Source: Yarrowia lipolytica
Taxonomy: Eukaryota > Ascomycota > Dipodascomycetes > Dipodascales
Assembly: GCF_001761485.1 (NCBI RefSeq)
Contig: NC_090773.1
Span: 2,480,001 to 2,544,000, forward strand
Length of the DNA stretch: 64,000 bases
Reading direction: 5' to 3'
Shown piece after piece: positions 29,501 to 37,172 of this stretch. The translations under genes and the position numbers were made by a program. The notes under the pieces were generated by a model that did not search any database, had not been told where the DNA came from, and worked only from the letters and a program-made list of their open reading frames with translations. Numbering within the stretch: the first letter of the stretch is position 1; each line of letters begins with the position of its first letter.

Positions 29501-30445
29501 AGTCGAAGAAGATGATGAAGACGAGGCCACCCGATCAGCCGGAGCTGGGGGCGTGTATTGGCTAACGTGATTGGACGTTCGGATCTGCTCGGGTGTGGTC
29601 ACGTGGGTGTCGCGTGATTTTCTGACTGTCAAGGGAGACTGGGGTTCCACAATTGACGGGACCCGCGAAGATGAAGGCGCAATAGCTCCCTCTCGTTTGG
29701 TCACGTGGGGTGTAACTACTCTTCCGCGAGGCGAGTCATCACGCACCATGTTTTCACGTGACAGGGTTTCCGACACTTCACGTGACTTTGCAGGTGTAGA
29801 AGCAGTTATCGGAGCCACAGCTCCTTCTCTTGCTCCCGGCGGCAGCAACAGCGGCCCTCCGAGATCGGAGTTTGAGGAGGATTTCGAGTCACTAGACATC
29901 GAGACATCACGTGACGAGGGTCCCGAACCTGTCGCGAGATCACGTGCTCTACTCACGTCGCGAGATCTTGGTGGTGGAGGGGCCGGGCTTCTTGCTGGGC
30001 TTCGGGTAGGTGATCTGAGCGGTGTGGTGGGGTCACGGGGTCTCAATTGGTCGTGGGAGTTGTCCAGCTGGATGTTGCCTCGCTCCCGTGACTGCTCGCG
30101 CGATGGTGGCGGTTGTGGTTTCAGAAAGTCTCGTTTTGGGGTGTCTGGAGGACCTGTTCTGTGCACGTGTTGTTTGGGTGAGATTGGGTCCGTCTTCTCG
30201 ATCGTCGGGGCGATTTGGAGATCGCGCAACGTTCCGCTTAGGTGGACCGGCTTGGCCGCCACTTTTGGTCTTTGTGGGCTCGTCTGTTCCTGTTTGTTGG
30301 CAGTTTCGGGCTTTGGCAGCGGTTTCGGTGGCTTTTTTCCTGGCTTTGGGGGGATTTCGGGCTTTGATTTCTCGATTTTGGACGCCGCAATCTCCGTTTT
30401 GAGCCCCTCGGGCTTTTTCCCCACAGCCGGCGGTTGTTTCGACAT
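26504..30445 (-). CDS. Inositol polyphosphate 5-phosphatase fused to a WD-like propeller
   Basis: Encodes 1313 residues from the ATG at 30445 (context AAACATG). Residues 1-650 are disordered, proline- and serine-rich, with many S/T-R-D/E tripeptides. About 660-960 are beta-propeller-like repeats (for example VYFGHENGNITVFS and LWIGFKNGSIQIVN). The phosphatase domain is about 967-1300: VAVITWNCG, VFGFQELVEL, GYHGNKGAV, FVNVHLAAGQ, GDMNFRV, PSWCDRILYRG and SDHRPV are all present, so the active site is complete. Such enzymes remove the 5-phosphate from PI(4,5)P2 and related lipids or soluble inositol phosphates. There is no Sac1 domain, unlike yeast Inp51-53; the layout matches propeller-type 5-phosphatases of plants and other fungi. 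No membrane anchor. Thirteen CACGTG palindromes fall in the gene. Orthology within fungi was not tested. Confidence 0.9.
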   Translation of the reverse strand: MSKQPPAVGKKPEGLKTEIAASKIEKSKPEIPPKPGKKPPKPLPKPETANKQEQTSPQRPKVAAKPVHLSGTLRDLQIAPTIEKTDPISPKQHVHRTGPPDTPKRDFLKPQPPPSREQSRERGNIQLDNSHDQLRPRDPTTPLRSPTRSPARSPAPPPPRSRDVSRARDLATGSGPSSRDVSMSSDSKSSSNSDLGGPLLLPPGAREGAVAPITASTPAKSREVSETLSRENMVRDDSPRGRVVTPHVTKREGAIAPSSSRVPSIVEPQSPLTVRKSRDTHVTTPEQIRTSNHVSQYTPPAPADRVASSSSSSSTYTPPAPPKSHIPNLESPSISRDSSVVPMTVSRDCSVTPVAVTRESVAPAPVVVSRESAAPPIRESSTPPVAAANDPQSAPPAITPAAVVRDPPASVGSPAPGVAPTVATHPPPPTRDVASSSSGSRDSATSRDSTVAPSARKPLPDPSSFAAPPVHHAVVSRREELKREEAQSHIPVSASSGAPPALPKRRETFNDAMEPRDMDYPPPPRRATESSSAPRFSRQSSSASIDSREPLYKDRHGSTASVDHLRHADRPRQGSSASLASMERPRQDSATAENSDGMYSSKSVLNSHLEPPPTRQTVMTSETGELDNELNPSAAIDGYQDYPDSSNVNRKPPVNPRRAQCSLKHDVKCMDCNDEYLVACSSGYTFVLSADSLELLFSEPHNDLKIHTVKVTSTNHAILGFKEGELWEVDLDDGTVSVKRSTSHSTPVVLIHESPNGLYTLSEDGRICVWPGDDESPLCGTPRQHKLSFGFIRQAVGVQDTIWVGKSRNAFVFHESMNFMNPLVVSSTVPGNRPSLDFSCIFYDAGNVYFGHENGNITVFSTATTQVVAQKFVSPSCPQTVYCNNGMLWIGFKNGSIQIVNVREPQWKIIKSFEGHQSGVSGIVGSYKAVTSFGSSPNLRFWDATLREFWEDDFMSQRQEEYCDYHNLSVAVITWNCGALKPSQMQRAKKNDKYWIDQVLEDADYPDIVVFGFQELVELSDKGLSAKALLGLHKKDDISDQYQLWEDELCHLMGKEYRRVKSHYLVGLFSIVFSRDDLRLGHVQCGEVKTGLGGYHGNKGAVCIRFTIADSSLCFVNVHLAAGQSKVSDRVKDLESCFSKELFKKDSSRDEDGTRVYINGGDGALIGDHENLFILGDMNFRVNQHPKLAAQHVNNNRLEKLLLSDQLTIQMKKNISFPLRSFAEHEISFAPTYKFDVGTDTYDSSEKKRVPSWCDRILYRGHVDCLKYDSKVVRLSDHRPVIGQFDVKVKRIDADKYERIRAEVRQELDKAVY

Positions 30446-31170
30446 GTTTGAAGCAGTATGCTGGGTCACGCTCGGTCGGATGAGATGTGTGTTGTTATTA
30501 ATAGAGTGACTTTTGCATTACTGTGAGTTAGATAACATAGGCCAAGTTTGTTCAGGGAGAGACCTGCGGGGCTGTAGAATGGCTTATATACCGCAAAAAA
30601 AAAAGGTGGATGGAGTGGCAGCACATTAACTGCACCGATATATATAGCACTTTCGAATCATGTCTCTTTCCACCGAGTTTTGAACGAGTTACCGAGGCGC
30701 CGCGTTGCATACGACGTCATCATACACCTCCTAAAACAACCGTCTCCACATTTCGGCCTTGTCAAAACAAGGGTGAACAGGATAAAAAATGGACCTAAAA
30801 AACAGGCGCGAAAACGACACTACAGATAGCAGAGAACGCGGGGTATACAGATGTCGGTGGAACCAACGAGACATCCAATCACGTGACCTACACGTTACAG
30901 ATATTTCAATAGTTTTTGAGAATTACATTACCTCCCTCTTCCAGTATCACTCTGCTCCGAAAAAAGGTTGATGCAGGGTCAAAACTTCTTTTCCGTGGAG
31001 GTCCACAAAGTCGACTTTGAAAAGGTGCTGTACTGTTCAAATCAAACGATTACGACTTCAACCATCTAGTTTTAAAAAAGGAAACTGATCGTAAAGCCTT
31101 CTTGAACTACTCCGCTATCCCATACTTGTACAGTACGTACTTGTGCTATCTTACTATACATTACACTCTA
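30446..31170. other. Intergenic, promoter of the 5-phosphatase gene
   Basis: 725 bases between the end of BUD27 and the start of the 5-phosphatase gene, both on the minus strand. Contains one more CACGTG palindrome at about 30881-30886 and a GTACGTACTTGTGC stretch near 31134. No gene seen. Confidence 0.55.
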
Positions 31171-33735
31171 TTACTGCCCTCGGTTCATTCTGGCAGCCTT
31201 GAATCGAGACATTTTGATGGGAGCGGCATTCTCATCGCACTCCTCGGCGGCCTTTTCACCGTCGGATTTCATAAACCCGCCATTCTTGGCAACCATGTTG
31301 TTTCGCAGCCGGTAGTAGTGCTCGGCAACCTCCCGTCGATGCACGGCAGGATCCATATCGAGATCTCCCTGAATAATGTCTTTCGAAGGATCATCAATAT
31401 CGTTCTCAACGATATCATTCATGACCTGTGCATTCTCGTCGTTCTCCGCATCAACTCTGTCGCCAGCATCAGCCATATCATCGTCCAAATCCATCTCATC
31501 GTCGTCTCCATCATCCACGTCAACATCGGCCATACTTTCGAGCCCTCGCTGAACAGCAGCATTGTGATTCTGGGCCCTCTGTCTATATAGCTCCTCAGCC
31601 AGCTTAGACTCGTCCATGTCCTGATGCAGCTGCTCGAAAGCCTCCTCATCCTCATTTTCAGCAAGATACGACATGACCTCCTTCATGATGGCGTCATCGT
31701 GCTCCTTGTCGCTATCGGTCAGAGGTCGAGGCTCGTCGTTAGTCTTGCCTTGAGCAAGCCCAGACACTGGAGCCTTGATGAAAACCTTGGAAGGGGCGTT
31801 CTCCTCGGCTGGAGCTGGCTCAGAAACATTCCCAGAAATTGCTCGTGATCTCACATGCCCATGTGCATGGCCGTGTCCCTGAGAAGCCGGTCGGGGGGTC
31901 AGCTTCATTGACTCTGTGTAGTCAGCAATATCCTTGTCAAGAGTAGGTGGGAAAGTAGCACCAACACTGGGGATGCCTCTCATGACGCGTCCATCCTTGG
32001 GGTTTGTCTGATCATGTGATTGGGTATCACGGGACTGTTTGGGCGCAAGAGCCTCATCTTTACCCATTCGAGCCATCATGAATCGCGACATCTTCTTGGG
32101 AGGAGCAGGGGCAGTCACAGGGTCTTCTGGGGTAGCTCGTTCAGCAATATCGGAGACAGTAGGCACGGTAATATGATCTTCATCGTCGTCATCTTCAGGT
32201 TCAGGGGCCTTCCGGGCCAGCTCCTGCTTGAATCTGCTCTGTTGCTGCTGCTTCTTCATCTCCTGACGTTCCTGGTTCTTGATGGTCTCCTTGTTGGGAA
32301 TTCGTTTGATATGTAGATTGTTGGAAAACGATACAGACTTGGGTTTGGAAGATGCAGACTTCAAACTGCTCTTTGGAACAGCAGCAGTAGTAGGAACTGG
32401 TGAAGAAACGGGCTGGGGTGATTCGGTGATATCAGACACGATAGAAGCAGCAGGAGGTCTCGACTCAGCAGCAGCGGTTTTTCTGCCCTCCATAATGCTT
32501 CTCAGTTGATCCTGAGACATTCCTGGGAACATGGAACCCCGGGTACGCCCATGGTCGTCTTCGTCGGCCTCCACGTCGTCTAACTCGTCGTCTTCAAAGT
32601 CCCAGTCGTCGTCATCGGCTTCCAGATCGTCCTCCTCTTCGTCCATAGCATCGTCAGCTAGCAGCTCCAGTTCAAGAAGCGACTCGGGCGCAACAGCAGG
32701 GTTAGAAGTGATAGACGAGTTAGACGACTGCAAGCTGGAAAGAGAGTCACTGGAGTCATCTTCCGTGACATCGGTGATTGTAGGACTATTGTCCTTCTCC
32801 TTTTCGGGCTCTGTAGTCTTTTTGTCATCCTTGCCGTCCTCCACTTGTTCTTCTTCGTCGTTAAGTTCCTCAATCTTGGGACTCTGCTGTCGCAGCACTC
32901 CAGGAGTAACTTGGGGCTTGAAAATGCCGCCTCCAACCTTTCGACCATAGTTGGGGGGCGGAGGAGGACCATAGATGGGTTTAGCAGTTTCTGGTTTGGT
33001 AGATTTAGCAGCTTCGGGGTTGACAGCAAACTCTGTAGTACTCTTTGCATCCAACTTCTTTTTGGCTAGCTCGTTGAGCAGCTTCAGATGCTTCTCAATC
33101 TCATTTGTGTCCTCATTTCCAGCCTCCTCCACTTTACTCTCGATGATGTTCCCGTCGTCGTCTAGCTCTTCTCTAATCTCCATCATAGGCAGAGATGCAC
33201 CGTCGAAGCTGTCGTCCAGATCATCCTCCTTTGTGTCCATCTCATCGTCGTCTTCATCCATCTTGTCGCTGTCATGGCTGATCTTCTTCCGGTCTCCCAT
33301 GGAGTTGATAACCCTCTCAAGATTAGCAGCTTTACCGGTATCAAACTCCTCCACAGATGAGCTTACAATATTTCCCTTGTCGTCCAGCTCCTCTCGAATC
33401 TCAAACACAGGTAGGCCCTCCTTCTCGAACTTGGCTGTCTCCAAAGCCTCCTCATAGGCCTTTTGATTCTTCTCCAGAATGGCCAGACGGTCATCCACCA
33501 CCTTGAGTGCCCCAAATGCCGACTTTTCCACCAGCCAGCCGTCGCCAATCAACGTAATGATCTTGTTTGTGTTCTCCACCACGCCTTCCATCTCGAATCC
33601 TCCAGGTGTCGGGATCCGAACCGTGCGGTACAGCTCGTGCGGGAAGCTGACAAGCGTATCGCGCAGCTTCTCATAGTTGGTAATGTTGATTTTCGTATCC
33701 GCCACGCGCTTTTCCAGTGACTTTATCCGGTCCAT
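31171..33735 (-). CDS. BUD27: URI1/Bud27 unconventional prefoldin
   Basis: Encodes 854 residues (yeast Bud27 has 796). Residues 1-105 form a prefoldin-alpha fold, with two helices around a beta region containing FPHELYRTVRIPTPGG and IITLIGDGWLVEKS. The rest is acidic and disordered and ends with MSRFKAARMNRGQ, the DUF3835-type C-terminal motif. Bud27/URI1 works in the cytoplasm with prefoldin-like partners and Rpb5 to assemble RNA polymerases and also influences translation and TOR signalling. Two internal duplications are visible: IREELDD-x-GNI at about 113-123 and 187-197, and MSRF-xx-ARM near 545 and at the C-terminus. The start is the ATG at 33735, the only one that keeps the prefoldin helix. 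RBL2 is divergent upstream, so two chaperone-type genes share a promoter region. Confidence 0.9.
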   Translation of the reverse strand: MDRIKSLEKRVADTKINITNYEKLRDTLVSFPHELYRTVRIPTPGGFEMEGVVENTNKIITLIGDGWLVEKSAFGALKVVDDRLAILEKNQKAYEEALETAKFEKEGLPVFEIREELDDKGNIVSSSVEEFDTGKAANLERVINSMGDRKKISHDSDKMDEDDDEMDTKEDDLDDSFDGASLPMMEIREELDDDGNIIESKVEEAGNEDTNEIEKHLKLLNELAKKKLDAKSTTEFAVNPEAAKSTKPETAKPIYGPPPPPNYGRKVGGGIFKPQVTPGVLRQQSPKIEELNDEEEQVEDGKDDKKTTEPEKEKDNSPTITDVTEDDSSDSLSSLQSSNSSITSNPAVAPESLLELELLADDAMDEEEDDLEADDDDWDFEDDELDDVEADEDDHGRTRGSMFPGMSQDQLRSIMEGRKTAAAESRPPAASIVSDITESPQPVSSPVPTTAAVPKSSLKSASSKPKSVSFSNNLHIKRIPNKETIKNQERQEMKKQQQQSRFKQELARKAPEPEDDDDEDHITVPTVSDIAERATPEDPVTAPAPPKKMSRFMMARMGKDEALAPKQSRDTQSHDQTNPKDGRVMRGIPSVGATFPPTLDKDIADYTESMKLTPRPASQGHGHAHGHVRSRAISGNVSEPAPAEENAPSKVFIKAPVSGLAQGKTNDEPRPLTDSDKEHDDAIMKEVMSYLAENEDEEAFEQLHQDMDESKLAEELYRQRAQNHNAAVQRGLESMADVDVDDGDDDEMDLDDDMADAGDRVDAENDENAQVMNDIVENDIDDPSKDIIQGDLDMDPAVHRREVAEHYYRLRNNMVAKNGGFMKSDGEKAAEECDENAAPIKMSRFKAARMNRGQ

Positions 33736-34170
33736 GGTGTATAAAAGCTGGGTTGCTGAGAATCCCGACCTGCATCAAACGCATCAAAATATTTAGACTT
33801 CTAGGCACCTCAACTTTACTAAGCGCAAGGCGTTATTGAGGGGTGGGTGCTGTGGGGGAGTGAAGGGATGGGTACTGTACTACAAGTAGAGCGTGCTAGC
33901 GCGTGCCAACGGGTTTTTTGAACAGGTGGGCATGGCGATGATAGCGAAGACGACAATGAACATGCTCTCTATCTCACGTCTTTGAGGAACATGCAACAAC
34001 GAGTAGCGAAATCGCGAAACGCGTCATCTAACTAGATTGTTGACTTTCTATTGAGACGGAGGGGTGTAGTTGATCTTTACTTGAAAAGTCATTGTAACTT
34101 TCATATTCTTACAACTAAACTGAGAAAGAGTTAACCATTATACTTAAGCGCGTGAAAAATAATGTCCACT

Positions 34171-34230
34171 CAGCTTCCCTCATTCGGCTTCCCTCACTCA
34201 ACTTCCCTCACTCAGCTCCCCTCGATCCCG
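34171..34230. repeat. Imperfect CT-rich tandem repeat, about four units
   Basis: Units of about 15 bases of the type CTTCCCTCACTCAG, degenerating to CTCCCCTCGATCCCG at the end. It is pyrimidine-rich on the plus strand and lies about 0.9 kb upstream of RBL2. Confidence 0.65.
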
Positions 34231-34778
34231 TTCCCTGATCTTCAATCATATGACATCGTATGTCTCACACAATAGCAAGCGAAGACTTGTACAACGATCA
34301 GCATTCGGGCGGCGTACTTATCAACAGGCTTATCAGAGTTGCAGAGAGTGATGAAGAGTTGATTTTAAGAGTACAAGTAAATGGCAACGTCCAAGACCCT
34401 TTACTGTACCTACCGTGTATCATCGACTCGTACTCAACCTCTAGTGGGTATTGTACTTGTACGCATGCAACGGACGGGACGTCCGAAAAGGTCAATGATG
34501 AGTGTTTGGGGCGATGAAGCAGAAACCAATATCTTAGTTGCTTCGAAAATGTGTGAAAAAAGCACACCACTACGTAAATCACTTTCTCTACAAGTAGTCT
34601 TGTACCAACATCGTCGAACCATGTGAAGTTTACTACTTGTAATAGTAGTAGTACAGTATGTAGTAGTGTCCGTACTTGTAACGCACTGAGAGAACACCAC
34701 CAGATTCTAGGAGGTATAGAGCCATAGATGTGCAAACTTCACCAACCGCGTCCACAAGGAACGATTAGACGGATTCAA

Positions 34779-34817
34779 GTCTTTTTGTTTTTTTTGTTTT
34801 TTTTTGTTTTTTTTTTG
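34779..34817. repeat. T-run tract broken by single G's
   Basis: Runs of 5, 8, 9 and 10-11 T's separated by single G bases. It is a low-complexity tract of the poly(dT) type often found in nucleosome-poor yeast promoters; it lies about 300 bases upstream of the RBL2 start. Confidence 0.75.
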
Positions 34818-35123
34818 GCAAAAACTTATCATCAACTTGATTGTATCATCTTTACTGAACTGAACAGCCTACAGTAGATGTGCATAAACAGAACCATCGG
34901 CTAAACACGTCACGTGACCAAGCCGATCCCAGTTGGTGCGACTCTGTTAGTTTACTCATAATCCGATTAATAATCCAAGTTGCCCTTCAATCCACGATCT
35001 CTCCCCTTACTAACCACTCACCAGCCTGAAGTCTATTCTATTATTTTGTTTCCGTTTTAGGAAGACGCGCGCGTTCCGCACTTCACCTCCTAACCACACT
35101 ATCACCACCTCGCGCCATACATC

Positions 35124-36912
35124 ATGCCTTCCCAGATTAAGATCAAGACCTCCGCTCTCGGGCGACTCATCAAGGAGGAGAAGCTGTACAAGCAGGAGAC
35201 TGCTGAGCAGGCAGCTCGAGTGGAGAAGATGAAGGCCAACGGAGAGGACGAGTACGACATCAAGAAGCAGATCGAGGTGCTCAAGGACACGGAACAGATG
35301 GTTCCTGTCATGCGAAAGAAGATTGACGAGATGAAGGCGTCTCTTGAGGGAATTCTTGTGAGTATGAGACGAATTTTAGGAGGGAGGTTAGGTGGCAAAG
35401 TCACACCACCCTTGGTATTGGGGATGAAGCTTATGAAAAGGTAGCTGGCACACATTGACTCTCTCGAGTGACTAAGAGCCCTAATGGGCTCGACAGGGAT
35501 GTGGTGATATGATGCGAGGACCCATGTGTCTGTTGAAAAGATAACTCTGCGCCGTGCTCTCGTCGTGTTGTCGTTTTGTCACGTTGATGTGGGTCTGCGA
35601 TGTCGGCTTCATCGAATGGTGCAATCCCATGGCAGAAACAAGAACCGAAACTGAAGTTGTCGACTGGAACTCCAGATGTTATCATTTTACGACATGGCGT
35701 CCATCTGCTAGGGATCTCCGAATAACGCTCTCCTAAAGCCTTTTGGGGGCAATGGAAAGACAGCGTGATACCACGACTCTGGGTTTGCGCTAGAAACGGC
35801 TCGGCATCGCAATTATCTCTGTTTACGGCCTTGGTGACTCACTCAACTTGAGTCATTCGAGACACCTTGAGTCATGGGAAGTCTACTTGAAACCCTACAA
35901 CAAGGGTTGTACGAGCTTTCCCATGTGTCTTTGCCCTTGTCTTTGTCCGCCGTGCGAGTCCTTAAACTCTGATGTGCCAATAACCGGCCGCCGTTTATGA
36001 CCTTCGCCTACCGTGACGCTCTATACGGGCTGTGCTTGTTGGCTGCTTTGAAACGTTAGTAGTCTTGTGTGCGGCTCGGCGGCTGCTCTCTTGGGACTTC
36101 CGTCGCCCGTATCTTACTCTAATGTGAGAACCGTTAATGATCACCACTTGGCACACTGCTTTTTGATCTTCGTCTTGCAGTTGTTTTCATTTAAGGCGGC
36201 GGATGGTGCGTTATCTGGCGCCTACAGCAGCCGGGAAGTATCAATTTGAACGACCAGGCGCATGGGGATACGAGTGGTTTACGATTGGGTCGATTCCCAG
36301 CGATGAGTTTCCGAACAATTCCAGCAAACCTTGGAAATCCAACAAAAGTGCCTCTTATGGTTGCTTTTTGGGGTAACTTCTGAATTGGCGCTCGTGTGTC
36401 CTGACATCAACTAAGCAACGGTTGAGATGCTAATTTGGCATGGGTCTGATGCATTTTTCCATCTGCTCGTTCACTACAAGTACAGTAGTCGCTCTAGCCA
36501 GCATCTGCACCTATCATAGGTGATGCAACTATATGCCACTTGCTGGGGGAAGCCCGATTTGCTCAAATCAAAAGGGACAAAGCCCGTGTGGTTTGTCGTA
36601 CCTTAACCCAAGTCCGCGAAAAAGATCGGCTTCAAGGGAGACTCAAAGATGGGTTTGGCTCTGGGAAATGACTCAAGTGACTCAGTAGTTCTGGGAGCTG
36701 ACTCGTCAGATTGACTCAAGTGACTCATGGTGGTATCCACTCTGTCCCAATTTAGACGCTTGAACTTTTTAAGCGAAACAAAGCAAGAGTCGTCGACGAA
36801 AAAAATTGAAAGCCTATTTTGGATAATTCACTAACCGCAGGGAAGCGAGGATGCAGACCCCACAGAAGTACAGGACGCCAAGAAGCAGATCGAGCTGGCT
36901 CTGTCTGCTTAG
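35124..36912 (+). CDS. RBL2: Tubulin-binding cofactor A, two exons
   Basis: Exon 1 is 35124-35357 and exon 2 is 36841-36912, giving 101 residues (yeast Rbl2 has 106). The protein is a three-helix bundle: IKIKTSALGRLIKEEKLY in helix 1, KKQIEVLKDTEQMVPVMRKK in helix 2, and ALSA-ending helix 3 from exon 2. Cofactor A holds free beta-tubulin during alpha/beta dimer assembly in the cytosol. The 5' splice site is GTGAGTATG at 35358; the acceptor is CTAACCGCAG ending at 36840, with the branch point right before the CAG as is usual in Yarrowia. The phase is 0 and exon 2 restores the expected length and helix. The intron of 1483 bases is nearly five times the coding length, very long for a yeast. Confidence 0.92.
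35358..36840 (+). other. 1483-bp intron of RBL2 with TGASTCA clusters
   Basis: The donor GTGAGTATGAG and acceptor CTAACCGCAG fit this yeast. Seven perfect TGACTCA/TGAGTCA heptamers occur, in two groups: 35835-35841, 35849-35855 and 35868-35874; then 36669-36675, 36678-36684, 36712-36718 and 36721-36727. The 12-mer at 35846-35857 is exactly complementary to 36667-36678, so the RNA could fold to loop out about 0.8 kb. No open frame in the intron looks like a gene, and no clear snoRNA boxes were found. Confidence 0.8.
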
Positions 36913-37172
36913 GGGGGAGAAGATACATAGCTTCAACATATTACTACACCTTTACAAAGTACGTAGTACAAGAGGGCACATTTTCGCTATCCCCGTTTAG
37001 ACCCGGGTACCTTTTTCACTTTCGCTTTCCACCACTGCATATACGGCATCAAGAGATAGCGTTTAGATTAACGCACGTGATGTCTAGCAAGCTCATTTAT
37101 CATTGACTTGAAGCCCGCTTGACGTCAAAACTTTTCCTACCTCTTTGCCACACACACACACTCACGCTAGTA

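Larger units (their letters stand above)
33736..35123. other. Divergent promoter region BUD27/RBL2
   Basis: 1.39 kb shared by two divergent genes. It contains a CT-rich repeated block (34171-34230), a T/G homopolymer-like tract (34779-34817) and a CACGTCACGTGACC element near 34907-34920. A few GTACTTGTAC-like motifs lie near 34450 and 34670. No gene or RNA was recognised. Confidence 0.55.

Noticed and set aside
29571-30509. A 312-codon plus-strand frame opposite the 5-phosphatase tail
   Set aside because: Gly- and Ser-rich complement of the proline/serine-rich tail; no protein family features.
35461-35640. Possible snoRNA in the RBL2 intron
   Set aside because: A GTGATATGATG word recalls a C box, but no D box or closing stem was found in the right place.
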